From the NCBI GenBank assembly GCA_026770575.1, contig MU657461.1:1-11244 (forward strand): a DNA stretch of 11,244 nt. The letters run 5' to 3'. This DNA comes from Pelagophyceae sp. CCMP2097 (taxonomy: Eukaryota > Sar > Pelagophyceae). The notes under the pieces are model-generated. The model ran no database searches, was not told the DNA's origin, and saw only the letters and a list, made by a program, of their open reading frames with translations. The position numbers were made by a program, and so were the translations under genes. Below, in pieces: positions 1 through 8,355 of the stretch (positions within the stretch are counted from its first letter, which is position 1; each line of letters opens with the position of its first letter).

Positions 1-159
1 CGCGACCGGCTGGGAGCGAATGTCTCCAAACGAAGCAAAGAAGCTCCAGTTGGCTGCGACCGGCTGCGAAGGCTGCGACCGGCTGCGACCGGCTGCGAAT
101 CCGACGAGCTGCAGGAGCTGCCGCGACCGGCTGTGAGCGAATGTCTGCAAACGAAGCAA
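1..159. repeat. GC-rich direct repeats
   Basis: A 38-base segment at 1-38 recurs at 122-159 with two mismatches. Between and within the copies the 11-mer GCGACCGGCTG occurs five times (2-12, 56-66, 75-85, 85-95 and 123-133), two of them back to back. This is a local tandem or dispersed repeat. No coding potential was seen in it. It lies just upstream of the plus-strand ORF at 215 and may be part of a larger repeat array cut by the window edge. Confidence 0.8.
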
Positions 160-214
160 GGGGAAGCTTCGCAGCTTTAGTCAACTCCAACCGACTTCAG
201 CCAAGTAAGACGGC

Positions 215-1006
215 ATGGCGGCTCGGCCATGCCTCCTGTTAAGGCTGGGACCCGATCTCGAACAGCGATACGTGCGCATCGACGCGGCCGCGGCCGCGTG
301 CAGCTGCACGGTCAAGGCGCTTTTAGCGGAGGCGCGACCGCTGCACAGGTCGTCGGAATCAGCTGGTGCTGGGCGAGTTTGGTTGCGACTTTGCAAGGTC
401 AACGGCTTTACGACGGCCACTTACGTGGCGTACATGAACGACGTCACGCAGCTAGAGCCACATCGGCCCATAGAATCAACGACGGAGTACGGGCCAGTCG
501 CTGCTTATGTCCCGACTGGCCGCGGGCGCGCGCGCGGACGGTCAGAACGTTACTCGGACGCGGACGCGCGCGGCGACGACGCCGAGGACACGCCCGCCCC
601 GCTGCGCGTGCGCGCGCCGAAGGAGCTGAGGAGGTTGTCGACGCCGGAGCCGGCTTCCAGGCTGATGCCTCCTTCGAGCGGCAACCCGGCCCCAACGCAG
701 AAGCCGCGCCGCCACAACCCCGTCAGCGGCGCGGTCGGCCTCTTTTCGGAGCCGATGCGCGAGTCCCTGCCGCGCGCCGGGGCGCGGGGCGAGCCCGCCG
801 CCATGGCGCTGCGGATGTGTGACGCGCTCCGCAACGCAATGTCGGACGAAGAGCTGCGCGACGAAGGGTTGCTTCCCGAAGCGCAGCAAATGGTGCTGCG
901 CACGGTGGTCCTCCTTCGAACAGTGGGAGAGATCGAAGATGACTTAAAAGTGGCGCAACGCGACTGGGAGGCGAAGAAGACGGCGGATGAGGCGAGGCGC
1001 AGATGA
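215..1006 (+). CDS. Hypothetical protein, N-terminal part; helical charged C-terminus
   Basis: An ATG-initiated 263-codon frame; I do not recognise the family. Residues 5-65 look like a small folded domain (LRLGPDLEQRYVRID, then a helix-like TVKALLAEA, then GRVWLRLCKVNG). The alternation of an acidic beta strand, a helix and an LRL strand recalls ubiquitin-like headers such as those of Crinkler-type proteins, but the LFLAK-type signature is not clearly present, so this is only a suggestion. Residues 95-190 are low-complexity and rich in Arg, Pro and Ala. From about residue 196 the chain becomes helical and charged, ending WEAKKTADEARRR. The stop overlaps an ATG (ATGA, 1003-1006) that opens another frame whose product continues the same Lys/Glu/Ala-rich character. 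The gene is therefore probably longer and either spliced or frameshifted here. Confidence 0.5.
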   Translation: MAARPCLLLRLGPDLEQRYVRIDAAAAACSCTVKALLAEARPLHRSSESAGAGRVWLRLCKVNGFTTATYVAYMNDVTQLEPHRPIESTTEYGPVAAYVPTGRGRARGRSERYSDADARGDDAEDTPAPLRVRAPKELRRLSTPEPASRLMPPSSGNPAPTQKPRRHNPVSGAVGLFSEPMRESLPRAGARGEPAAMALRMCDALRNAMSDEELRDEGLLPEAQQMVLRTVVLLRTVGEIEDDLKVAQRDWEAKKTADEARRR

Positions 1007-1293
1007 AGGCGGAGAAGGCGGCGGACGAGGAGAAGATGGAGTCGACCGTGGCCGCGGCGACGTGCGCGGCCGCGAGGTCGGCGCGGAGCTTGCTCGTCGC
1101 TGGACATAGGCACGAGCGGGCCATGGCGCAATCGACCGCCGACCACGCTCTGCTGCAGCTGCGTAGCGACAGAGTGCATACCGCTCTGGTCCTATTCGAG
1201 ACGACGGCATCGTAGGACGACGCGGTCCCTGCCGCGCAGGAATACCTTAGCACCACGGTGGTCAGACTGCTGATCGCGCAGAACGATTCGTAA
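1003..1293 (+). pseudogene. Continuation of the 215 gene: frame change and in-frame TAG
   Basis: After the ATGA overlap the +1-register frame reads MKAEKAADEEKMEST and onward, the same charged helical style as the end of the preceding frame. It meets TAG at 1213-1215. The same frame then continues with protein-like sequence (DDAVPAAQEYLSTTVVRLL) to TAA at 1291-1293. Two explanations fit. Either the gene is decayed, with one frameshift and one nonsense codon, or part of 1000-1215 is an intron whose acceptor is the TAG, as is seen repeatedly in the minus-strand gene of this window. Without transcripts I cannot choose, and the pseudogene label is provisional. Confidence 0.4.
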
Positions 1294-1470
1294 AAGAGTT
1301 TCAGTTGCAAGGCGAGTAGCAGTGTGTAATGCATGCAACCTTTGACGACACCGTCGAAGCCCCCTTGGCGGACTCTATGCGGTCCTTATACGGTCCTAGA
1401 ACGGCCTCAGCCGTAATGCGCGCCGACCCCTCCACTGCCCAACGCCGTCCCTTGTAACCAAGTGCCGCAG
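1294..1470 (+). other. Non-coding gap, possible intron
   Basis: No convincing coding frame here. The last 50 bases are pyrimidine-rich (CCCCTCCACTGCCC, CCGTCCCTTG) and end GCCGCAG at 1470, a good splice-acceptor context for the following open frame. A candidate donor, ACG|GTGGTC, lies inside the preceding frame near 1258. An intron joining the two plus-strand frames is thus plausible but not shown. Confidence 0.35.
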
Positions 1471-2046
1471 GCGAGAGTCGAGGAGCTCGTCGACCTCGTC
1501 ACGGACTGGTCGTATCACAAATACAGCTACGCGTGCGGCCTCATGGCGGCCGCGGACCCGTTGATGCTCGACGCCATCGACTCGGTGCTGGAGGGGGTGC
1601 AGCCAGTGGACGTGCCAAATAACATCGCGGAGGTGTCCTTAGACACGCTGTACGGCCTCCGAGACGGCTCGCACCTCGAGATGATGCGGCGGCAGGAGCA
1701 GGGCGTGTCCGCGCCGCCGTCGCCGCGAGACGAGGGTCAGAGGAGGTCCGAAGCCGCGGTCGAGGACGCGCCCGCGCAAGACGACATGGACGTCGACGCC
1801 GCGCTGCCCGCCAAGGACCAGACCCCCGCGCCGCCGCCGCCGCGAGACGAGGGCCAGAGGAGGTCCAAAGCCGCGGTCGAGGACGCGCCCGCGCAAGACG
1901 ACATGGACGTCGACGCCGCGCCACCCGCCAAGGACCAGACACCAGAGACCGCGACCGCTCCAGAAGCCGCGGAGGACGACGCCCCCGGCCAACCCGTCCG
2001 GAGGAGTGACCGGCCCCGGAAACAAACCTATAAGGTATCCATGTGA
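1471..2046 (+). CDS. Hypothetical protein exon with internal 39-residue duplication
   Basis: An open frame of about 190 codons to TGA at 2044-2046. It has no ATG near its start: the frame opens just after a CCGCAG acceptor-like site at 1465-1470, so it is most likely a 3'-terminal exon. The first 70 residues look globular (ARVEELVDLVTDWSYHKYSY, later SLDTLYGLRDGSHLEMMRR). Residues about 80-158 are two near-identical acidic/proline-rich copies containing RDEGQRRSxAAVEDAPAQDD. The tail RRSDRPRKQTYKVSM is a basic stretch of the RRSxRxRK kind, often seen near the ends of retroelement and DNA-binding proteins; this resemblance is too short to assign a family. It could be the C-terminal part of the gene starting at 215. 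Confidence 0.5.
   Translation, partial: ARVEELVDLVTDWSYHKYSYACGLMAAADPLMLDAIDSVLEGVQPVDVPNNIAEVSLDTLYGLRDGSHLEMMRRQEQGVSAPPSPRDEGQRRSEAAVEDAPAQDDMDVDAALPAKDQTPAPPPPRDEGQRRSKAAVEDAPAQDDMDVDAAPPAKDQTPETATAPEAAEDDAPGQPVRRSDRPRKQTYKVSM
1711..1944 (+). repeat. 117-bp in-frame tandem duplication
   Basis: Copy one spans 1711-1827 and copy two 1828-1944, with a period of exactly 117 bases (39 codons). The copies differ at only a few bases, so the duplication is recent. It doubles an acidic, intrinsically disordered segment (EDAPAQDDMDVDA) in the encoded protein without disturbing the frame. Confidence 0.9.
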
Positions 2047-2059
2047 TTGTACAAAGGCT

Positions 2060-2359
2060 GGCCGCGTCGCATGACCGCGGGCATCAGCCGGTGATGGAAC
2101 GGCCGCAGATCCTGCCTCTTAAGGGTTTTACGGCCTCTAAGCACCTCAACTGGGCTGCTCGATGCTTAGGGGGCAGACCAAACGCGCCCGTCAGAGCCAC
2201 AGCGCCGTCGGCCGCGTCGCATGACCGCGGGCATCAGCCGGTGATGCAACGGCGGAATTGCCTGCCCCCTAAGGGTCGTATGGCCTCTCGACATCTCAAC
2301 GAGGCACCTCGATGCTTAGGGGGCAGGCCAAACGCGCCCGTCTGGGCCACAGCCCCCCC
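2060..2359. repeat. Two-copy 150-bp tandem repeat with stem-loops
   Basis: Copy one is 2060-2209 and copy two 2210-2359, with a period of 150 bases. The first 37 bases of the two copies match, the middle has diverged, and the last third is again similar. Copy two contains a perfect 14-bp inverted repeat (2260-2273 with 2315-2328), with a smaller palindrome CGAGGCACCTCG at 2300-2311 in its loop. Copy one keeps the equivalent stem (2112-2123 with 2165-2176), its two differences in the left arm giving G-U pairs in RNA. One plus-strand frame stays open across both copies (2043-2417), but it starts without an ATG and has no recognisable product, so I do not call a CDS. Confidence 0.85.
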
Positions 2360-2406
2360 CGACGCCGCCGTGTTTGGCGATCAGAGTGATGAGGCGTCTG
2401 AGGGGG

Positions 2407-2513
2407 ATTTAAATTGATTCTAAATGTATTCTCGATCTATTCCGAATTGACCCTGGTATCAAATGTCAGACGATATGGAACTGACCCGGAATCAATTCAG
2501 AATCGATTCAAAT
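2407..2513. repeat. Imperfect 24-bp inverted repeat
   Basis: Bases 2407-2430 and the reverse complement of 2490-2513 agree at 19 of 24 positions, enclosing about 59 bases. The arms are AT-rich and contain ATTGATTC and GAATCGATTC. This marks the sharp change from GC-rich sequence to a more AT-rich segment. It could be the remnant of a small inverted-repeat element or a transcript hairpin. No coding sequence lies inside. Confidence 0.5.
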
Positions 2514-2557
2514 GACGATCATAACCCATAAAAAGAAAAAGAATTGCAAATTCTGGC

Positions 2558-2708
2558 AAAAAGGTAGACTCGAGCCCGGACTCTCACACTGGAAAACATA
2601 ATTGAGTCGCGTCCAACCCACCAATGTTTTTCGCGTCACTAGAGTGTGTCTTTAATCCAGATTCGAACCCGCTTCTCAGCGGGCGAGTCTCGATCAATTA
2701 CTAAACTA
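2558..2708 (-). other. tRNA-like / SINE-like pol III unit
   Basis: On the minus strand 2708-2695 reads TAGTTTAGTAATTG, close to an RNA polymerase III A box (TRGYNNARNNG). 2669-2659 reads GGTTCGAATCT, matching the B box GGTTCGANNCC at 10 of 11 positions. The spacing is near that of tRNA genes. Between them lies a perfect 6-bp hairpin CCCGCT-GAGA-AGCGGG (2683-2668). About 90 bases further on there is a second, weaker B-box-like GGCTCGAGTCT, followed at once by T5 (2562-2558), a pol III terminator. It is not a functional tRNA: the T stem does not pair and no acceptor stem can be formed. A tRNA-derived SINE or a decayed tRNA is the best reading. Confidence 0.35.
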
Positions 2709-2781
2709 CTTCTATGGTCGACCTATGGTAACTTTGGTGCACTGTGAGATGTTACAGCTTGCAAATTTAGTTTTCCTTGGG

Positions 2782-2789
2782 TATATAAA
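2782..2789 (+). promoter_or_regulatory. TATA-box-like motif
   Basis: TATATAAA stands out in this otherwise GC-rich window. The downstream frame at 2792-3037 is short, lacks recognisable features and would begin immediately after the motif, too close for a normal start site. No convincing gene is placed to use it, so this is a sequence match rather than a supported promoter. Confidence 0.2.
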
Positions 2790-3749
2790 GTGTGTATGAA
2801 GAGGTCCACAACCCATCTCCCTCTCCGAGCGCGCTGCGCGCGCTGCGCACCAAGCGCGAGGCCTCAGCGGCCGTCGCGGTGGCCGTTTCGAGTCGAAGTC
2901 CACTGGCAATCGCCGGAACGCGCGAAGGCATTCGCGTCACGGCCGTGTCCGAAGCGCAATTCGGACAAGGCGGATTCGAATCGATGCTGAATCGATCTCG
3001 ATCAAATCCAGCTGGAATCGATTATTTTCCCTCTTAGACGGGGCCTTGCGTTATTTGTTGAATTTGTATTTTTGACTTTTCAACGGATAGAACCTATCTA
3101 ACTGGTAGAATAATAATACTAGAATTTCCCGTACTCCGTACGTCCCACCCGTCGTTTGGCGATGGGTCCCCAGGCTCCCCACTCTCATGCCTCTCATGGG
3201 ATTTTACTTGTGCCACAGTCCGGCGCTTCGATGAGGTACCGGTCTCATAAAGTTTTCCGCGCGTAGGCGCGAGCGACGGCGAGGAAAACAGGGGAGATAG
3301 ATATCCCACCCGAGGAACCGCACTCCTCCCCACGCCCACTGCGTGGCCGCGGGAATTCACCGACCTGGTGGACTGCAACCGGAAACCCCCGGTCCCCACC
3401 TCCGCTGCGCTACGCTGCGCTGCGGAGTGGACCGGGTGCCCACCGTCCGATTCTCGCCAAACGGAGGCAGAGCCGAGGGATTACTTTGAACGACCTTTTA
3501 TCCCCGCCTCTGCTTGCCTAACCGCAAGTCGAACTCTACGCAGCTTCGTGCAATTGTACCGTGGAAATACCTTGAAATACTCTAAAATGTCAAGCAATAC
3601 CATGTTTACACAATTGCAGCAGAATTTCGTGATAGAGACCCGAGGCGCGCAGTCCCGCCCCGGTCTACAGGTATCCAGAATAAAACTCTGATGCCTCATG
3701 CCCCGCCGGCTGCTTTGGACTTTGGCCCTCGGCGCGCAGACGCGCGTGC

Positions 3750-6700
3750 TTAGTCGGTGTGGAGGTAGAGCGACTCGTTGGTGACGAGGCCGCCGAGGAG
3801 CGCGTCGGTGTGCGCGTCGAGCTTGTTGTGCGTCTGGTAGTCGCCGAGGCCGAGGAGGACCTCGCGGACGAGGTCGATGTACGAGAGGACGCGCATCACC
3901 GCCTTGACAAACGACCCAAGGAGCGCCGGATCGATGCAGCTCGCGATGCGCTTAATGTCCTTGTGCGTGCACCTGGGGCAGGGTCCGCTCGCTCGCACGT
4001 TTTTCAAGCGCTTTTCAAAATACACTCGTCGCGCGCACCAGTCCAGCATGAGCCCCATGAGCTCCTGCTTGAGCTCGTCCTTGCCGAGCTGGTCCGCGAG
4101 CTCGTTGGCGTACTCGACGGTGGCCATCAGCATCTGCAGGCGCGGCGTGAGCGGCCGACGCCGCCCCGCGGCGCGCGCACCGACGTGTGCGTGCGACGAG
4201 TGCACTCACCGGCGACGGCTTGGTGGCATCGGCGGGCATCTTGGTGTCATCCGCGCTGCTGCGGTCCGGGATGAAGAGGCAGAGCCAGGCGCAGACTTCG
4301 GGGCAGGACAGCGCCTGGAGGGCGCCGTCGGCGATGCACGTCCCGACGATCAACGGCTCGCCGTCGCTAAACGCCGCCGCGCAGCGGCCGCGCGGCGTCA
4401 TGCCGCCGTGCACGCCAATGAAGTTCGCCTGGCGGAAATTGGGTCACGGGACGGGGCGACAGAAGCCCGTCTTGCGAGCGTGAGCGATCAGGACCCTCTG
4501 GTGCCTCGCGACTCTGTCACGACTGCTTTTGCCCCATCATCATCTGCGGCACCGAGAGGCGCTTGTGTGAGCCATTGAATGCATTCGGCCCAGGCCTCCT
4601 TGAGCGCACTCTCGTTGCCGTTGATCTCCGCGAGCTTGCGGCCCGCCTCGCCCTCCTTGGCCGCCGCGGCGAGGAAGGCGTGCGCGCCGCCGTCGAAGCC
4701 TAGAGTGGCGTAAGGGGCGTACTCCGTTGGGTAGGAACGCTCTGTCGCGGCGCCGTACCTTCGAGGAGTTCGCGACGCTCTTTTTGCAGCTTTTTCATGT
4801 CCTTTTGGCCGAGCTTGCAGGCAAGACCCCCGCCGAGGCTGACGCCGGCGAGGCGGAGCTCGATGGCCGCGTAGCGCTGGAACTTGGCGGACATGTCTGC
4901 CGGCGCGCCGGAGACGGCCGCGGCGAGCTCCTTTTGCGTCAGCTCGTTGAAGCGCCGGTACTCGTCGGCTTTAAGCGTCTTCTTCAGCACGTCGGCGTCG
5001 TGGCCGCGCGCAAGGTGCCGCAGCACGAACGGCCGGTCCACGTTGAGCTGCGACGTCGCGGCCATGACCTAGAGGAAGAGGAACGGTAGAGGAATCCGAC
5101 GCGTCTTTGAGCCCCCGTTTTTTCGAGCCTCTGCTTCCTCTCACGACTGCAGTCGCTCGCTGCGACGGTCCGCGACGGCTTTAATCGCCGACGCGGCCCG
5201 CGGACGGCGCCCGTGAGCATGCGGTTGAGTTCGTGGACGGGCGCGCAGTTGCGCAGGCCGGCGACGGACAGCGTCGGCGCGTAAACGACGTAGCCCGTCG
5301 TGTCCATGCCGCGCCGGCCCGCGCCTACGACGACGGCCGTCGGCGGCGGAGCGAGCGGCGCGGCAGAAGATCGAACACGGTGCTCCTTTCTGAGACATGA
5401 TGCCTGTGCCTCGTCGGAAAAATACGTGCGTCGTCTTCGACGGCGCAGGCGCGGGATGCGCGCGGCCGGCCATTTGCCAAAACTCGTCGACGCGGAGCCA
5501 GCGGTGCCCCTCCTTGTCGCCCGTGTCGTCGGGCTTGTCGAGCTGCGTAAAGGCCACGGTGCGCGCGGGCATGTTGACGCCGATGGCCAGCGTCTCGGTG
5601 GCGAAGACGAGCTTAACGAGCTTTTGCTGGAAGCAGATTTCGACGAATTCGCGCAAGATGGGCAGCATGCCCGAGTGGTGGTACGCGACGCCCTTCTCCA
5701 GGAGTTCCATGCACTCAGTGTACGCTTCGAGCTCGCCGAGGTCGGGCATGTATCGCTGGAGGTGCCGCCGGTGCAGCACGTTGCGCTTCCCGTTGGCCTC
5801 CTTAGCCTTTGCCGACTTGACCGCAAACTCGGCGTCCCAGTCGGCCTGGTCCGCCGACGGCTCGTCAAGTTCGAGGCCGTCGTCGGGCCGCTTGCGCATC
5901 TGCGACCCCAGGAGCATGTTGAGCGACGTGCACGCGCGCGCGCCTTTGACGCACAGCTTGCGCGACATGCAAAACACGATGCCTGGCAGCTTGTCCTGCT
6001 TGTCCAAAGCGCGCGCGAGCTTGATGCACTCCGACGTGAAATTCAGGCTGCCGCCCTTGCCGCTGCCGCCCTTGCCACCGCCCTTGCCGCCGCCCTTGCC
6101 GCCGCCGCCGCCGCCGCGCGCGCCTCGCCCTGCGCCGCCGCCTTTGCCTGCGGCCGCGCCGCCACCGCCGCCACCGGCGAACGCGTCGCGCTGCGCCTGC
6201 TTCTCCGCGTCGCGCTCCGACCGCGCGCCGGCCTAGCACGTCGACTGTCGGTGGAGCGACGCGTGGCTGCGAGTCCGCGAAACCCTCGCGCCGCGTCCGC
6301 GGCGGTGCTTCTTCAATGGCGCACGCCCGTCCGTGCCTCGACGAGCCGACGCACCTGCTTGTCCGCGGCCTCTTGCGACTTTTCCGACAGCTTCTCGAGC
6401 GCTTCTTTAGAGAAATATTTCTGGAATCTCGCAGAGTCAAACTTGCCGCCCTTCTTCCCAGTCTCCGCGTCGTCGTGCGTGCCTGCGGCGCCGTTCATGA
6501 CGGGCACGGGCCTCGTCTCACTGCCATTGGCGCAAAGCGCTCACAGGAGTTCTCGAACAACACTCACAGTAGTACTCTAAAAATTCGCCCGTCTTCGCGT
6601 CGAGGCCGCCAATGTGCAGTGGCACGTGCCGGTCGCTGCGCACGACGAGTCGGCCTGCCGCGTGAGCGTTCGCATGAAGCCGTCGAGCGACGCTCAAAGC

Positions 6701-8355
6701 GACGATGGGTCCAACCGTCATCAGACGCGGTCGTACCTTGGCGCTTGCGCGTGAGCGAGATCCATTGCAGAAACTTTTCCGGGTCTTTCAGCGTCGCCGA
6801 GAGCGCCACCATCTGCACGTTGGCGGGCATGTGCACAATCGTCTCCTCCCAGACGTTGCCTAGCGGAGCGACGGTACGCGGTGTATACGGGACTCTGGAA
6901 TTTCCGCGGACGACGGCCACGACGACGGTCTTTCCCCCCAGCGTTGAGCCTCTTGATGCCGCTCACGACTCTGTAGTCACACCGTCGATCCCTGCAACGG
7001 TCCGCGATATCCAGCCGGGGGCTTTCCAACCAGCGTGCCCGACGCGGGAAAATGACCTCGCTCGGGGTCGTTGATGTAGTGGATCTCGTCCGAAACCACG
7101 CAGCCGAGGCGGTCCAGGTCAGGGTCGCTGTCGTTGACGTGGCCGTCGCGGATGAGCGACTCGAGCGCCTTGGCCGCCTCCTCGTCGCCGGCCTCTGCAG
7201 CGGCGCGCGCCCCGGAGACGACGCCCGCGCCGCCACCGTGGAGAGCCTCGCCCGAAGCCTTGACCAGCTTGTTGCGCAGGATCTCGGACGTGCAGATGAT
7301 CAGCTCCAGCTTGCTCCCGGGTGGCGCGCGGATCTTGACGTCGCCGGTGAGGCTGTGCGTCGGCGGTCAAGTCTCACGATTCTTCCACGATGCGGGGTTA
7401 GCAAGCATCGCCGTATTACGCATCCCGTCCCCGCAAACATCGTCCCCGGAGCAAGCGCTCACAGCGTGACGTGTGCGTCGATGCCGCGGCCTTTGAACCA
7501 CTCGGTGAACTCGGAAAACTTTTGGTTGCTCAGCGCCTGATGACAGCGCCCGTGGTTCGACGAGGGCAGGGATGAGGCGCCAAGGGGCACAAGCCGACCT
7601 TGATGGGCGACGTGTAGATGGCGCGCTTGCCGCGCGCAAACGCCTGGAGGATGGCGATGAGCGCGACGGCCGTCTTGCCCGAGCCCGTCGGAGCCATGGC
7701 CAAAAGGTCGAGATCCGGGTCCGCGATGACCGCGAGCGACCTACCAAAGTGGGACCGTCTGGGGCCGCGTCGACACCGGCCGGACTCAGTGCGGCTCCGG
7801 CCGGGCCCTGCGGGGTCGGGACCTCTATTCGGGTCCTTCAAAGGATGCTCCTACGACGCCGCTTCGTCACCGGCGCTGGAAGTCGTCGATGGGGTAGCCG
7901 ATGACCTTGTTGACGTACTCAATGGTAAGGATGGCGTCCGAACCGAGGTCGCCGAGCTGCTCCGCGTCGGCGTCCTCGCTCGCCAGCGCGGCTGCGTCGA
8001 TCCAGGCCTAGTCCGAGCCACCACCTCGTGGATGCTTGGAGGCTGCGCCGCAACGAACGGTCGGAGCGTGTCCAGTTTCGAGACGTGATCGAGGAAAGGG
8101 TCCCAGTTTGCATCGAGCAGTGTTGTATCGAGCAGCTTGGGATTCCGACGATGATCTTCCAACGCGGCCGCGCGCCCGCGCCGACTCGGGCAGCTTGAGC
8201 ATGGCGCGGTCAGCCTTATCCATGGCGCTGTCGTGGCACGGCTGCGGCGGCGACTGCGGCGGCGTCGGCAGCTCGCTCGCGCCGTCGTGGACCGAGGCAC
8301 AGTCCGGTTCCTCAAAGACAAAGCCCACGGGCTTTGGCCGCTCGAGGCCCACGAG
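3750..8355 (-). CDS. Ski2-like DExH-box RNA helicase module
   Basis: An ATP-driven 3'-5' RNA unwinding enzyme of the Ski2/Mtr4 group. In order: Q-motif-like IGYPIDDFQRRSLAV; Walker A APTGSGKT (7694-7671); Ia YTSPIKALSNQKF; LLTGDVKI; TSEILRN; motif II DEIH (7090-7079) in DEIHYINDPERG; NVWEETI; motif III SAT (6800-6792); then RecA2 with GIVFCMSRK, YHHSGMLP, motif V FATETLAIGVNMPA and motif VI QMAGRAGRRGMDTTG, the last split by an intron. A winged-helix-like SQLNVDRPFVLR and a helical DSHCT-like C-terminus (MTPRGRCAAAF, LLGGLVTNESLYLHTD, stop TAA) complete it. A Gly/Lys-rich insert sits between the RecA lobes. The usual KOW 'arch' of Ski2/Mtr4 is absent or reduced to about 100 residues. All motifs needed for activity are visible. 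No own start codon was found; it appears continuous with the upstream nuclease. Confidence 0.85.
4429..4562 (-). other. Possible second GC-AG intron
   Basis: Joining CAA|GCGCCT at 4563/4562 to CCAG|GCG at 4429/4428 gives a smooth WLTQANFIGVHGGMTPRG. A GT donor (GCA|GTCGTG, about 4523) also keeps phase but adds about 14 low-conservation residues. I prefer the GC donor by analogy with the intron in motif VI. Confidence 0.4.
5325..5463 (-). other. Probable GC-AG intron inside helicase motif VI
   Basis: The exon ends in QMAGRA and the next begins in GRRGMD. Only a donor beginning GCGCGC at 5463, paired with TAG at 5327-5325, restores the invariant QMAGRAGRRG in phase. The nearest GT (GTATTT) is in the wrong phase and would insert a dozen foreign residues. 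This makes it a non-canonical GC-AG intron. Confidence 0.6.
6049..6178 (-). repeat. Gly/Lys-rich low-complexity repeat in the helicase
   Basis: GGC/AAG-based repetition encodes runs such as GGGKGGGKGGGKGGSGKGG, together with an Ala/Arg-containing stretch. About 40 residues in all, placed between RecA lobe 1 (and a helical spacer, FQKYFSKEALEKLSEKSQE) and RecA lobe 2 (LNFTSECIKLARAL). Glycine-rich basic segments of this kind commonly bind RNA without folding. The insert is in frame on both sides. Confidence 0.8.

Larger units (their letters stand above)
2430..3749. other. Gene-poor stretch, no defensible CDS
   Basis: Base composition is more balanced than in the flanks. Short frames exist on both strands (plus 2792-3037 and 3368-3691, minus 3094-3399), but none shows a domain, a good start context or codon use like the neighbours. 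The octamer GAATCGAT occurs at 2500, 2978, 2989 and 3015. An imperfect stem-loop (CCGGTCC...GCGGAG...ACCGG) lies at 3389-3435 around a CTGCGCTACGCTGCGCTG run. A plus-strand AATAAA is present at about 3678. The segment directly below 3750 should hold the 3' untranslated region of the minus-strand gene. Confidence 0.5.

Noticed and set aside
1..159. CRISPR-like array
   Set aside because: The repeats are unevenly spaced, some directly abut, and the genomic context is eukaryotic.
550..1334. Two minus-strand frames of about 200 codons
   Set aside because: Antisense to the plus-strand frame at 215; Arg/Ala/Ser-rich low complexity, with poorer protein character than the plus frame.
2043..2417. A 124-codon CDS with a 50-residue repeat
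   Set aside because: It opens with GTG, has no early ATG, and stays open mainly because a stop-free 150-base unit is duplicated with a period divisible by three.
2595..2715. A functional tRNA gene
   Set aside because: A and B boxes are present but the T stem does not pair and no acceptor stem forms, so it cannot fold as a cloverleaf.
5300..6580. A 426-codon open frame on the plus strand
   Set aside because: It is antisense to helicase exons with clear motifs; long antisense frames are expected at this GC content, and its product is Ala/Arg/Leu-rich without domain features.
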